64,000 nucleotides of DNA from assembly GCA_016795145.1 (NCBI GenBank), contig JAEUII010000392.1, positions 1-64,000 of the forward strand, written 5' to 3'. Source of the stretch: Planctomycetaceae bacterium. GTDB lineage: Bacteria > Planctomycetota > Planctomycetia > Planctomycetales > Planctomycetaceae. Positions 17,010 to 25,530 of the stretch are shown piece after piece. The notes under the pieces are model-generated. The model had not been told where the DNA came from. It saw only the letters and a program-made list of their open reading frames with translations, and did no database searches. The position numbers and the translations under genes were made by a program. Each line of letters starts with the position of its first letter. Position 1 is the first letter of the stretch.

Positions 17010-17842
17010 CCAGGATTCATCTGGGAATTTCGACGTGCCCAAACGATACGTTCGCGTTTCACGGCCTGATGACTCGCAGCGTTGACTGGCGAGGCCTGCA
17101 GTTTGATGTGGAACTGATCGACATTCAGCAACTAAATGATCGACTGTTCGCGGGCGAGTTTGATGTGGCAAAGACCAGCTTCCATGCCGCACTGATGCTC
17201 TCACAGGACATGGTGGTTCTGCCGTCGGGTTCCGCGCTGGGATTTGGAGTCGGCCCGTTGCTCCTGAGTGCTCAGGCTGGCACAAGTCCCTCGAACGCCA
17301 GCCAGGTCACGCTGTGTCCCGGAAAGCACACAACGGCTTCACTGTTGTTCTCCCTGTTCTATCCGAAGACAACGCAGGTGAAGCATGTGGTGTTCTCGGA
17401 GATCATGCCGGACCTGAAAGCTCGCCGCGCTGATTTTGGCGTCTGCATTCATGAAGGTCGGTTCACCTGGCAGAATGAAGGGCTGGGTCTGGTCGAGGAC
17501 CTCGGAACTCGCTGGGAACGCGCAACGTCCTGCCCCCTGCCTCTCGGTGGAATCATGGCGCGACGGAAACTGGGAAGTGAAGTCCTCGGCAAGGTCCAGG
17601 CGGTCATTCATGATTCGCTGACACTGGCTCTGAAGAATCCGGACATCGCACTGCCGACGATGCGAGAATACGCTCAGGAATTTGACGACACCGTGCTGAT
17701 GAAGCACGTGGAACTTTACGTCAACGACTGGACCGTGAACCTGGGATCCGTCGGATCCAACGCTCTGAAAGAACTGGGCCGCAGGGCTCAAGGTGTCGGA
17801 CTGGTTCCGGAAGGTGTGGAGCCACTGGAAGTGCTGGGCTGA
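17006..17842 (+). CDS. mqnD: 1,4-dihydroxy-6-naphthoate synthase
   Basis: A 278-residue enzyme of the futalosine menaquinone pathway; it turns cyclic dehypoxanthine futalosine into 1,4-dihydroxy-6-naphthoate. It has the periplasmic-binding-protein fold of MqnA/MqnD. The start LGISTCPNDTFAFHGL is the MqnD signature. Later motifs are FDVAKTSFHAAL, GFGVGPLLLS and FGVCIHEGRFTW, the last with the His thought to act in catalysis. The GTG start at 17006 overlaps the mqnB stop. mqnA, mqnC and mqnE are not in the window. A strong hairpin terminator follows 7 bp after the stop. Confidence 0.93.
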   Translation: MTRIHLGISTCPNDTFAFHGLMTRSVDWRGLQFDVELIDIQQLNDRLFAGEFDVAKTSFHAALMLSQDMVVLPSGSALGFGVGPLLLSAQAGTSPSNASQVTLCPGKHTTASLLFSLFYPKTTQVKHVVFSEIMPDLKARRADFGVCIHEGRFTWQNEGLGLVEDLGTRWERATSCPLPLGGIMARRKLGSEVLGKVQAVIHDSLTLALKNPDIALPTMREYAQEFDDTVLMKHVELYVNDWTVNLGSVGSNALKELGRRAQGVGLVPEGVEPLEVLG

Positions 17843-17848
17843 AAGAAA

Positions 17849-17881
17849 ACAGGCTCCGATGTCCTTCGACATGGAGCCTGT
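17849..17881 (+). terminator. Hairpin terminator after mqnD
   Basis: ACAGGCTCC (17849-17857) pairs with GGAGCCTGT (17873-17881), and ATGTC-CTTC-GACAT pairs inside, a stem of about 14 bp with one bulged G. A T-rich stretch follows. Confidence 0.8.
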
Positions 17882-17951
17882 TGATTGCTTTGTTTCGGGA
17901 TGCGAATGCCGCCCCTGGTGGTTTGTCACATCAACAATTTTGGTCTAGCTG

Positions 17952-18079
17952 TCATTCCCGCGGAGGCGGGAACCCAGAACGTTGAAGCTGGGTTCCCGCC
18001 TGCGCGGGAATGACGAACCCTTCTTCTTTGTTGTGACGAACCCTTCTTCTTTGTTGTGGCGAACCCCTCTTCGTTTTTC
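17952..18079. repeat. IR4 inverted pair followed by a 23-bp tandem repeat
   Basis: 17952-18013 is a full IR4 element: TCATTCCCGC and GCGGGAACCCAG on the left, the mirror CTGGGTTCCCGC and GCGGGAATGA on the right. From 18011 a 23-bp unit beginning TGACGAACCCTTCTTC is repeated exactly (18011-18033, 18034-18056), then once with changes (18057-18079). Confidence 0.85.
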
Positions 18080-18129
18080 TGACGGAGCACTAGCAACTTC
18101 GACGTTTACGAAGGCGACGTCCTTTGACG

Positions 18130-18981
18130 TTATCGCCCGCCGTAGTCGATCAGGCGAGCCAGTTCGGATCGCATTTCTGATCGGTGAACAATGCGGTCGA
18201 CGAAACCGTGCTTCAGAAGGAATTCGCTGGTCTGGAAACCTTCAGGCAGGTCGATCTTGCAGGTTGCCTGAACAACTCGAGGACCTGCGAATCCGACCAG
18301 AGCCTGTGGTTCCGCGATGATGATGTCGCCCAGGGATGCGAAGCTTGCGGCCACGCCACCCATGGTTGGATTTGTCAGCACGGAGATGAACAGCCCGTGA
18401 GCACGACGGAATCGAGCCAGTGCCGCTGAGACCTTGCCCATCTGCATCAGGGAGATGATGCCTTCGTGCATACGAGCACCACCGCCGGAACCGCTGATAA
18501 TGACCAGGGGCAGTGACAGCTCGGTCGCTTTCTCCACCGCGCGGGTCAGCTTCTCACCAACCACGGAGCCCATGCTTCCCATGATGAACGCGGAGTCCGT
18601 TGTTGCGAAGACCAGCGGACGACCACGCATGTAGCCACGTCCGACGGTGCAGGCATCCTTCATGCCCGTCTTCTTCTGCTCATCAACGACACGTTCCTTG
18701 TAGCTCTTGCGGTCCGCGAACCCCAGAGGGTCGCCGGAAGACATGTCGGCCCACCACTCTTCAAAGCTGTCCGGATCAAGCAGCTGCCGGATTCGCATTG
18801 CCGTGGGAACGTAGAAATGATGGTCACACTCCGGACACACATTCTGATTCTGCTCGACCTGCTTGCGGAAGACAGTGCCACCGCAGCCGTCGCATCGAAG
18901 CCAAAGGCCTTCCGGAACTCCACGCTTTTGACGTTTCACGGTTGAAGTCTTTGCTGTTTCAGTATTTTCCACAGTACTCAT
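18130..18981 (-). CDS. accD: Acetyl-CoA carboxylase carboxyltransferase subunit beta
   Basis: A 283-residue AccD. The N-terminal zinc ribbon is complete (C30, C33, C49, C52). The crotonase-like core follows with [19 protein letters not shown], then [20 protein letters not shown] (oxyanion-hole glycines) and [11 protein letters not shown]. With AccA it moves the carboxyl group from carboxybiotin to acetyl-CoA, the first step of fatty acid synthesis. accA is not in the window. Its start overlaps the stop of the upstream histidine-phosphatase homologue by 4 bp, so the two are coupled. The operon order is rpe, phosphatase homologue, accD. Confidence 0.95.
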   Translation of the reverse strand: MSTVENTETAKTSTVKRQKRGVPEGLWLRCDGCGGTVFRKQVEQNQNVCPECDHHFYVPTAMRIRQLLDPDSFEEWWADMSSGDPLGFADRKSYKERVVDEQKKTGMKDACTVGRGYMRGRPLVFATTDSAFIMGSMGSVVGEKLTRAVEKATELSLPLVIISGSGGGARMHEGIISLMQMGKVSAALARFRRAHGLFISVLTNPTMGGVAASFASLGDIIIAEPQALVGFAGPRVVQATCKIDLPEGFQTSEFLLKHGFVDRIVHRSEMRSELARLIDYGGR

Positions 18982-19628
18982 CGTCGCGAACCTTCCTGAA
19001 GCAGTGCTGAGAAATCCGTGACGGACGAATCTTCGCCCGTGTGGAAATGCGCTGCTTCGAAACAGGTTGATTCAAGAACCTGAACCAGTTCCGTTGTTTC
19101 TTCACCACACAAACAGGCTGTCACGCGGGGCTTTCGATGTTGCAGGGTGCATCGAATCACCGTTGCCAGAGGCTCCGGGGCGACGATGGCAAAGCTCGAG
19201 TACTTTTTCATCGCTTTGCTCAACGCTCGCTGCAGCCGCTGACAAGCATCGGACAGTGTCTCACCTTCCGGCGGACAAATCGCCGTCGGATCTTCCTTTC
19301 CCGACTTAAACAGGCGAGGAAATCTCTTGCGAACGTCAGACTCCGGCAATCCCTGCCATAGTCCCTGATTGACATTCTTCAGTTCATCCAGTTCCCGCAC
19401 TTTAACACCTGCGATCGCTTCGGCAATGGCATAGGCTGTGCCGTTTGCAGGGTCATCCGGGGACGTCAGGATGCACTCAGGTTTGAGGGATTTCGCCTGC
19501 AGCTGGCGAACGATTTCCCGAACCTGTTCGACGCCCCGATTATTGATAGGGACATCCAAAGTACCGAGTATTCGGTGTTGGTCGTCGTAATCAGTCGACC
19601 CGGCTCGGATCAAAACAACGGTGGACAT
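18978..19628 (-). CDS. Histidine-phosphatase homologue lacking catalytic histidines
   Basis: A 216-residue phosphoglycerate-mutase-fold protein. The family signature LxRHGxT reads [12 protein letters not shown] here, so the histidine that is phosphorylated in active enzymes is Ala. The second catalytic histidine, normally in a VxHG motif, is also missing: the matching strand reads [15 protein letters not shown]. Other fold marks remain ([18 protein letters not shown], and the [19 protein letters not shown] helix). It is probably a regulator or binding protein. It overlaps accD by 4 bp and sits just below rpe, suggesting a tie to central carbon or lipid metabolism. ATG 19628 starts [10 protein letters not shown]; an upstream ATG at 19649 would add seven residues and overlap rpe. 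Confidence 0.82.
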   Translation of the reverse strand: MSTVVLIRAGSTDYDDQHRILGTLDVPINNRGVEQVREIVRQLQAKSLKPECILTSPDDPANGTAYAIAEAIAGVKVRELDELKNVNQGLWQGLPESDVRKRFPRLFKSGKEDPTAICPPEGETLSDACQRLQRALSKAMKKYSSFAIVAPEPLATVIRCTLQHRKPRVTACLCGEETTELVQVLESTCFEAAHFHTGEDSSVTDFSALLQEGSRR

Positions 19629-19642
19629 ACAGGATTCATTCC

Positions 19643-20347
19643 TCAACAAACAGCGTGCGAATCATTCGCGAGCTGTCGAAGTTCAGCGATGGCTGATTTG
19701 TAACAGGGTTGATCAAAGACGGAGCTACCGGCCACGAACACATCGCACCCAGCTTCCGCGCAAACACCGATGGTGGATTTCCCAATCCCGCCATCAACGG
19801 AAATGATGAGGTCCGAACCGCCCGAAGCTCGAGCCTCACGAATCTTGCTGACAACGTCCGGAATAAACTTCTGGCCACCGAAGCCCGGGTTGACGCTCAT
19901 GACCAGAAACAGGTCACAGAATTTCAGGAACGGCTCGGCTGCGGAGAACGGTGTGCCGGGGTTGATCGCGAGGCCAGCAACGACGTTTTTCCTGCGAATT
20001 TTCGTCAAAAGTGCTTCAGGCTGAGGAACCGCTTCCAGATGGAAGGTGATCGCTTCGCAGCCAGCACGCATGTATTCATCGAGGTATTTTTCAGGGTCCG
20101 AAATCATCAGATGCGCATCAAATGGTGATTCCGTCAGCGGTCGCATCCGCTCAATCACCATCGGACCGTAGGACAGGTTGGGCACGAAATGCCCATCCAT
20201 CACGTCCAGGTGCAGCAAGCGCGAATCCGCGGCATCCAGCATCTCCAGTTCCCGATGCAGATTGCCAAAGTCGCACTTCAGCATCGACGGAGCAATCAAA
20301 GGCCGCTGAGCCTTCAACACGCTCAACATCTCATCGCGAGTTCGCAT
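19643..20347 (-). CDS. rpe: Ribulose-phosphate 3-epimerase
   Basis: A 234-residue TIM-barrel enzyme that interconverts ribulose 5-phosphate and xylulose 5-phosphate. Conserved elements in order are IAPSMLKCDFGNL, HLDVMDGHFVPN (metal His and Asp), HLMISDPEKY, TFHLEAV, VMSVNPGFGGQKF (phosphate site) and ISVDGGI plus VAGSSVF at the C-terminus. All catalytic positions appear present. It is first in a tight minus-strand run with the phosphatase homologue and accD. It is a cytoplasmic pentose-phosphate enzyme. MRTRDEMLSVLKAQRP gives a slightly long N-terminus. Confidence 0.95.
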   Translation of the reverse strand: MRTRDEMLSVLKAQRPLIAPSMLKCDFGNLHRELEMLDAADSRLLHLDVMDGHFVPNLSYGPMVIERMRPLTESPFDAHLMISDPEKYLDEYMRAGCEAITFHLEAVPQPEALLTKIRRKNVVAGLAINPGTPFSAAEPFLKFCDLFLVMSVNPGFGGQKFIPDVVSKIREARASGGSDLIISVDGGIGKSTIGVCAEAGCDVFVAGSSVFDQPCYKSAIAELRQLANDSHAVC

Positions 20348-20423
20348 CCAGGGTCGCCGAATTCGGACAGGGAACGTCAGAAGAAAGGAAGACTACCCGG
20401 CAACACTCGCTGCCAGCTGACGT

Positions 20424-20627
20424 TCAGAAAATGTGAAGAGCATTCTCCAGTCGACCTCGGTTGATGTCCAGCGCAACCTTCCCTCCTTCGAGCAGATACT
20501 GAACATGCGCTCGCTTGTCTTGGACGGCGGCCGACTGTCGGACTTCGGACAGTGGCCAAAACTCAGCATTTGCTGGTTGGTCAGTCGGAGTGTCCGGCTT
20601 TCTTGGTGGTGACCAACACTGGGAGAT
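20424..20627 (-). CDS. Possible small gene without a standard start codon
   Basis: The frame ending with TGA at 20424-20426 reads about 67 residues that look like real protein: AEFWPLSEVRQSAAVQDKRA, then HVQYLLEGGKVALDINRGRL and ENALHIF. The frame stays open up to a stop at 20655-20657, yet it has no ATG, GTG or TTG. An ATC at 20627 or a CTG near the middle are the only near-start codons. It lies upstream of rpe on the same strand. It may be a gene with a rare start, a gene remnant, or chance. No family is recognised. Confidence 0.3.
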   Translation of the reverse strand: MSQCWSPPRKPDTPTDQPANAEFWPLSEVRQSAAVQDKRAHVQYLLEGGKVALDINRGRLENALHIF

Positions 20628-20698
20628 GTGCTCGTTTGTGCAGGTCTGTTGGCGTTAATGAACGACCCATTTTTTGAAGTACGGTGTCTCTCAGCGGG

Positions 20699-20734
20699 TA
20701 GTGGATCTTGCTAAAGATCCCCGAATCTCAGCAA
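20699..20734. repeat. R7 repeat
   Basis: TAGTGGATCTTGCTAAAGAT continues CCCCGAATCTCAGCA. It contains the hairpin GGATCTT-GCTA-AAGATCC. Inverted copies are at 34951-34985 and 42431-42467. Confidence 0.8.
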
Positions 20735-20886
20735 CTTTCTCTTGTCCACGACCCCAAATTCACGGCTTAACGAAGCACTGGTTGTTCAACCCCGTCAAAT
20801 TGGTTACCAGTACCCCTTTGAGCGTTCAGAAGGTGACCCCTGGCAGAACTCGGTTTACGGTATTTGGGTCTAAGGTCTTCAAAGGC

Positions 20887-21240
20887 ATGGCAAAGAAACA
20901 GTCCGTCAAGATGGTTCCCAAATCCGCTTTCGTAATGCCGGCTCTGCCCGCATCCCTGAAGCTGGATCCTCTGTTGCTCTCACTGTTGCACACGATGAGC
21001 TTTCTGGAGTTTTCTGACGACGACGCTGTCGATCCGGATCATGCCATCGAGGCTATGGAGTCGGTTGGAGCGTACCTTCAGAGGCTGAGTCCGGAGCAGG
21101 TTTCCGGGATCCAGAGTCAGCTGACAAAGATCGCGGCCTACGCAAGAAAGAAGAAGCTGTCGGACGAGTTCGTTGAGTTCATTGGGGACTTTCTCCAGAA
21201 CGCCGGTGTCGCACTCGAAGACGATGAATGGGACGAGTAA
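20887..21240 (+). CDS. Small hypothetical acidic protein
   Basis: A 117-residue protein of no recognised family. ATG 20887 was chosen because AAAGG lies directly ahead and the product MAKKQSVKMVPKSAF starts normally; the open frame from 20674 crosses an R7 repeat and is not protein-like. Residues 30-110 look like a helical bundle (LDPLLLSLLHTMSFLEFSDD, then VGAYLQRLSPEQVSGIQSQL, then KKLSDEFVEFIGDFLQNAGV) and the C-terminus is acidic (EDDEWDE). It has no signal peptide. It is alone between R7 and IR5 repeats. Confidence 0.6.
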   Translation: MAKKQSVKMVPKSAFVMPALPASLKLDPLLLSLLHTMSFLEFSDDDAVDPDHAIEAMESVGAYLQRLSPEQVSGIQSQLTKIAAYARKKKLSDEFVEFIGDFLQNAGVALEDDEWDE

Positions 21241-21279
21241 CAGCCATCTGTAGTCTTCGCAGCCGCTTGAAGGAATCTC

Positions 21280-21349
21280 AACCCGTCGCGTGAGCGAGGG
21301 ACCGTCGTGGGACAATCGCACCTCTGGTCCCTCACTCACGTGTCGGGTT
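21280..21349. repeat. IR5 inverted pair, 70 bp
   Basis: The left end AACCCGTCGCGTGAGCGAGG and the right end mirror it as CCTCACTCACGTGTCGGGTT. It lies 40 bp after the small hypothetical gene and may act as its terminator. Relatives are at 24094-24161 and 42292-42363. Confidence 0.85.
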
Positions 21350-21531
21350 AAGAAGATTCCTCAGTCAACGGTCGGCTGAAACGGAAGTGATGTGTTCAAG
21401 TTTGGTTCCCCGATTCGTAGCCATCTGAATTTCCGAATCCAACGAGGTTACCCATTCGTAGCGCGATCCCAACAATCTTTCGGCCAGCTGACAGCAAAGG
21501 AACCGACGCGGCTGCAGCACAGTCCTTGTCG

Positions 21532-22611
21532 ATGTCGCCTCCGCCTCGCCCGGCTTTTCCTGGACCAGTTCAGTACGGTCCGCTGACGCTGACCAGCCGT
21601 TATCTGCTGTCACCGCTCGCCGGATTTACAACTCTGCCATTTCGCCGAATCGTTCGTCGCATCGGTGGAGTCGGTCTGGCTACAACGGACCTCGTGAATG
21701 CCCGCGCTTTGCTGACTCGCAACGAGCGAACGATGCAGATGGTGGAGACTCATCCGGAAGACCGTCCGTTTGCCGTGCAGATCTTTGGCAGTGAACCGGA
21801 CGTCATGGCCGATGCTGCAAGGCTCCTGGTCGAGCTTGGCGTTGATACGATCGACATCAACATGGGATGTCCTGTGAATCGAATTGCCGGAGCCGGCGCT
21901 GGTGCGGGCATGATGTGCAACACGTCCGGAACCCTGAAGCTGGCTCAGACAGTTGTCGAAGCCGTCAAAGTGCCGGTCACGGTGAAGATGCGTCTCGGCT
22001 GGGACTCGGAGAATCTAACGGCTCCCTTCTTTGCCCGCGAGTTTGAAAAGATCGGTGTGGCGGCCGTTGCGATTCACGGACGGACTCGGGAGCAGGGCTT
22101 TAGCGGGACGGTGTCCCTGCCGGGCATTCGTGCGGTCGTTGAAGCCGTTGAAAAGATTCCGGTCGTCGGCAATGGCGATGTTCGCAGTGTGGCGGATGCG
22201 GCGAAAATGATCAGCGAGACAGGCTGCCAGGCGGTGTCTATCGGTCGAGCAGCGCTGGCGAATCCGTGGATCTTTCGTCAGCTTTGTGAATGGGAACAGA
22301 CGGGATCGTTTGCTCCTGCCGGGACGTTCGACGAACGCCTGGAACTGATGCTCCTTCAGTATTCGTTTCTGGAAGAACGCTATGGCAGTGATCGAGCCAT
22401 CATTCTGTTTCGCAAGATGGCACACTGGTATCTGAAGGGGATGCGAGTCCAGAAGAAAATGCGGGGCGACTTCCAGCAGGTTCGAACGGCCGATGAAATG
22501 CGAGCCGCCATCGCTGCATTTCGCGCTGCCGGACCGGTCGATGGCAATCGAACGGGTGTGCTGAAGGATGTGGAAATCGCGGTGCCGAAAGGCCCGGTTG
22601 ACAAGTGGTGA
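21532..22611 (+). CDS. dusB: tRNA-dihydrouridine synthase
   Basis: A flavoenzyme of about 359 residues that reduces uridine to dihydrouridine in tRNA. The N-terminal TIM barrel has LSPLAGFTTLPFRRIVRRIG, then DINMGCPVNRI with the catalytic Cys, VTVKMRLGW, AIHGRTREQG and VVGNGDVRS (FMN phosphate binding). The C-terminal helical domain follows (FRKMAHWYLKGMR). Length and motifs fit the DusB group, though sub-class cannot be fixed by eye. ATG 21532 is preferred over TTG 21526. It is cytoplasmic and monocistronic. The downstream convergent gene ends 30 bp away. Confidence 0.9.
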   Translation: MSPPPRPAFPGPVQYGPLTLTSRYLLSPLAGFTTLPFRRIVRRIGGVGLATTDLVNARALLTRNERTMQMVETHPEDRPFAVQIFGSEPDVMADAARLLVELGVDTIDINMGCPVNRIAGAGAGAGMMCNTSGTLKLAQTVVEAVKVPVTVKMRLGWDSENLTAPFFAREFEKIGVAAVAIHGRTREQGFSGTVSLPGIRAVVEAVEKIPVVGNGDVRSVADAAKMISETGCQAVSIGRAALANPWIFRQLCEWEQTGSFAPAGTFDERLELMLLQYSFLEERYGSDRAIILFRKMAHWYLKGMRVQKKMRGDFQQVRTADEMRAAIAAFRAAGPVDGNRTGVLKDVEIAVPKGPVDKW

Positions 22612-22641
22612 ATGCTGCTTGGCGTATTCGTCCGGACGTCT

Positions 22642-24027
22642 TTAACCCAGTGCCCACTTCCTCGCCGTCGTCAATGCCACGGCAAGGAACACAGCTGCCA
22701 TCGTAAGAATCACGGCAACTTCGGGCAGCACCGACAGCACGATGGAAGTGTCCGGAGTGTTGTACCAGAAGACTTTCAGAAACCCGTCCATCGACCACGA
22801 ATTGAACGCGACGGATGAGAGCTTCACAACGAAGTCCGGCATGATAAAGCGAGGCATCATGCTGCCGCCCATGGCCGACATGATCAGAATGATGATGGAC
22901 GAGAGTCCTTCAAGCTGCTTTCGTGAATGACACAGCGTCGCGATCATCATGATGAAGGCGGCTGATGCCATGGAACTGACCAGCGCCATCAACGCCGCGC
23001 CGGCGATGGTCTCCGCGTGCCACAGGTCCAGTCCAAAGACAATGGAAGCAAAGACAAACATCAGGCCGATCTGACAGACACCGAGCAGCACATAAAACGC
23101 CCAGTGAGCCAGCAGAATATGGTGGATCGTCATCTTTCCGGACAGCAGTCGTTCCAGTGTGCCTCGTTCCTGATGCTCAAGTAGACTCGATGAAGCTCCG
23201 GACATAGAGAACATGATGAACATCACGGAGATGCCGGCTGCGTAGTAGGAGATCATCTTGGCCGAAGTGATCCCGGAAGATTCACCGGATGATTGAGGAA
23301 GCAGCTCCTTCGCAGAGCTTGATTCAATCTTCACGAGCCCGTCCGTCATTGACATCCCAGCGCCGGCCAACGTCGACTTCGCAGCGTTTGCTTCATCACT
23401 GGCAGCCGTTGGAGATTCATTCTTGTCGGGCTTCAGAAGTGTCTTCATCGTTGCCACAGCGGCTTCCTGCAGCGGCGAGAATGGTCCTCCGAACTTTCGA
23501 AATTCCTCGAGACCTTTTTCCATCAGAAGATCCGGCGCGGACGTGAACGCGGAAGCCTGAAGCAGTCCCGTCAGCATTTGTTCGGCAAGTGGATTGGCCG
23601 CGTCATGAATCAGCTGCACGGCCGTGCGTTCGGTCTGGCCAAAGCTGGCAACAGAATCCTGAAGTCCTTTCGGAAAGATTACAGCTGCTGCCACCTTCCC
23701 CTTCTGGACAACGGCTGCAACGGATTTCCTGAAATCGTCGGCCGGTGCATCCTGCTTGATCGCCTTGAACGCTTCATCTGTCGATTCTGAAGCATCGATG
23801 ATCTCCAGACGATCCATCGACTTGAGGGAGTCGATCATCGCCTTTGAGGCCGCTGTCTTGTCTGCGTCAACGACCAGCACTTTCAGCTTCGAGCTGGATC
23901 CGCCGGACTGTCCGCCAAAGATGATCGCGAACACTGTGAACATGATGCAGGGCAAGGCGAACGAAAGCAGTAGCGCCATTCGATCGCGAAGAAGGGAAAT
24001 TCCCTGGGCTTTCATGAGAGCGAACAT
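22642..24027 (-). CDS. ABC-2 type transporter permease (second)
   Basis: A 461-residue membrane protein with one N-terminal helix (about residues 20-40, LLLSFALPCIMFTVFAIIFG), a large external domain of about 200 residues, and six C-terminal helices from about residue 255. The coupling loop SSLLEHQERGTLERLLSGKM matches the ABC-2 permease signature. The external domain carries KVLVVDADKTAASKAM, as in YhgE/DrrB-like exporters. The ATPase is not adjacent, so it must come from elsewhere. The layout is the same as the 3880-5118 permease but the two are clearly different in sequence. The start MFALMKAQGISLLRDRMAL is typical. Confidence 0.87.
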   Translation of the reverse strand: MFALMKAQGISLLRDRMALLLSFALPCIMFTVFAIIFGGQSGGSSSKLKVLVVDADKTAASKAMIDSLKSMDRLEIIDASESTDEAFKAIKQDAPADDFRKSVAAVVQKGKVAAAVIFPKGLQDSVASFGQTERTAVQLIHDAANPLAEQMLTGLLQASAFTSAPDLLMEKGLEEFRKFGGPFSPLQEAAVATMKTLLKPDKNESPTAASDEANAAKSTLAGAGMSMTDGLVKIESSSAKELLPQSSGESSGITSAKMISYYAAGISVMFIMFSMSGASSSLLEHQERGTLERLLSGKMTIHHILLAHWAFYVLLGVCQIGLMFVFASIVFGLDLWHAETIAGAALMALVSSMASAAFIMMIATLCHSRKQLEGLSSIIILIMSAMGGSMMPRFIMPDFVVKLSSVAFNSWSMDGFLKVFWYNTPDTSIVLSVLPEVAVILTMAAVFLAVALTTARKWALG

Positions 24028-24093
24028 GTTGATGTGCCTGCTATGCTCAGAAAAATCTGGTCACGGTTCAATATCACGCGAAGAACGCAGTGC

Positions 24094-24161
24094 AACCCGC
24101 TGCGTCGGCAAGGGATTCAGCGGATTATCGAGTGTTTTATCCCTCACTGACGTTTCGGGTT
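24094..24161. repeat. IR5 inverted pair, 68 bp
   Basis: The left end is AACCCGCTGCGTCGGCAAGG and the right end is CCTCACTGACGTTTCGGGTT, with ATCCCT shared with the 42292 copy. It lies between the divergent permease and membrane-protein genes. Confidence 0.85.
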
Positions 24162-24330
24162 GCGAAGCATCAGGTCTCAAATAACGGCTCAGGCGTGACA
24201 TTGCAGTCTAGCACGACGGAAAGTCTGTGGGCACTGCTGCCAGCCGGGATTCACTTGAAAGTACCATTAGGTTGCCGCAGAATCGCTCGTCAGGGAGTTG
24301 GTACTGTTTTGCATTCGCGGAAAGAGACGC

Positions 24331-25005
24331 ATGGCACATGCCTCCGAACAATCTGTCAGTGCTCTTTCGCCTCAGCAATTGACGGAAACGATGACGATTG
24401 CCGGCGAATCGCGAGTGAATCTGATTCGTATTCTTGCGATCGTCGTCTTCTATCTTCAGCACTGTGCGAACTTCTTTTTTCTGAATTCCGATGGTGCGTT
24501 GACGGAGCGATTTCATACTCAGGTGACACTTCTGGTGGCCGCGTGGGGAAGCGCGGCGGCACTGATTTATCACGTGCTGCGTCGAGGTTGTCTGCCGTCT
24601 CGGTTTTCGCTGCTGACCCTGCTGGTTGATCTTCTGCTGACGTTTCTGTTAGTGCACGTTGCCGGTGGCCCACAGAGCGCATTGATTCTGTTGCTTCCGA
24701 TCATTGTGTTTTCGACGGCGCTGCGGCAGGAGTTGAATCTGGTCAGGATCGCGGTTGTTGGTGCACTGCTAACGTACGGCGCATTGCTTGTGAATTTCGT
24801 GTGGCTGCAAACGGGTTCGCAAAAGTACTACGCGGAGGACGCTCTTCGAATTCCTCGGTCGGAGCAATTGATCGTTGCTGCCGTGATTCTGGTCTCCGGA
24901 CTTCTGGCCGGACAGGTCGTTCGACAGCGTCACTTCCTGTTAGCGAGCCAGGTACCTGCCATGCCGACAACCGGAGCAGTCACAGGAGAGACATCGCATG
25001 GCTGA
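24331..25005 (+). CDS. Integral membrane protein of unknown function
   Basis: A 224-residue protein with five or six transmembrane helices between about residues 30 and 210, for example LIRILAIVVFYLQHCANFFF, LLTLLVDLLLTFLLVHVAGG and LIVAAVILVSGLLAGQVV. The order of helices and the VNLIRILAI and VHVAGGPQS segments recall the membrane sensor part of some histidine kinases, but no kinase domain is present. ATG 24331 is chosen; the frame is open from 24298. Its end overlaps the next gene by 8 bp, so it is part of a three-gene operon with a zinc-ribbon protein and an Lgt-like protein. Confidence 0.68.
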   Translation: MAHASEQSVSALSPQQLTETMTIAGESRVNLIRILAIVVFYLQHCANFFFLNSDGALTERFHTQVTLLVAAWGSAAALIYHVLRRGCLPSRFSLLTLLVDLLLTFLLVHVAGGPQSALILLLPIIVFSTALRQELNLVRIAVVGALLTYGALLVNFVWLQTGSQKYYAEDALRIPRSEQLIVAAVILVSGLLAGQVVRQRHFLLASQVPAMPTTGAVTGETSHG

Positions 25006-25528
25006 GACGACTCACTGTGTTCGGTGCCAAAGGATGCTGCAGAATGAATGGAGTGTCTGTCCGTTCTGTGGCCAAAGCCGAGCTCAGGCTGCGACTCCTG
25101 TGACACTGGTGCCATCCGCCATCAGGGACACCTTCGCGAATCCTGAATCTTCGGCGGGACCTTATGACTTCGGTTCGGTGAACCAGAATGTTGCTCCTGC
25201 CCCGGAAGCAACACGTCGCGACACATCGCTTGCCGGCATCGGTTTGATTGCTGTCGGAGCCACCGGGTCCGTCGTCCTCCTGCGCACACTGGGCTCGACT
25301 CGTCTGGGGATCGATGCTGTGATGCAGATCGCCGGCCTGCTGGTCCTGATCATGATTGTTGGTGTCGTGCTGGCCGCGCGGGGAAAGTCGACTGTGGCTG
25401 CGGTTCTTTCCGGAATCGTGGGTGGAGTGATCACCGTGCTGATGGCCGCATTGATCGGAATCCTGATCTTCGTCAGCTTCGTCCTGTACCTGATTCATGA
25501 CTGTCTGCGAATCCTGGGGCAGAACTGA
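24998..25528 (+). CDS. Zinc-ribbon membrane protein
   Basis: A 176-residue protein. The N-terminal 25 residues form a zinc ribbon (C7-VR-C10 and C21-PF-C24, within THCVRCQRMLQNEWSVCPFC). A linker follows, then three transmembrane helices from about residue 78 to 170 (LAGIGLIAVGATGSVVLLR, then QIAGLLVLIMIVGVVLAARG, then the last hydrophobic stretch). No family function is recognised. It overlaps the upstream membrane protein gene and is followed 2 bp later by the Lgt-like gene, so all three should be made together. Confidence 0.72.
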   Translation: MAETTHCVRCQRMLQNEWSVCPFCGQSRAQAATPVTLVPSAIRDTFANPESSAGPYDFGSVNQNVAPAPEATRRDTSLAGIGLIAVGATGSVVLLRTLGSTRLGIDAVMQIAGLLVLIMIVGVVLAARGKSTVAAVLSGIVGGVITVLMAALIGILIFVSFVLYLIHDCLRILGQN

Positions 25529-25530
25529 CG

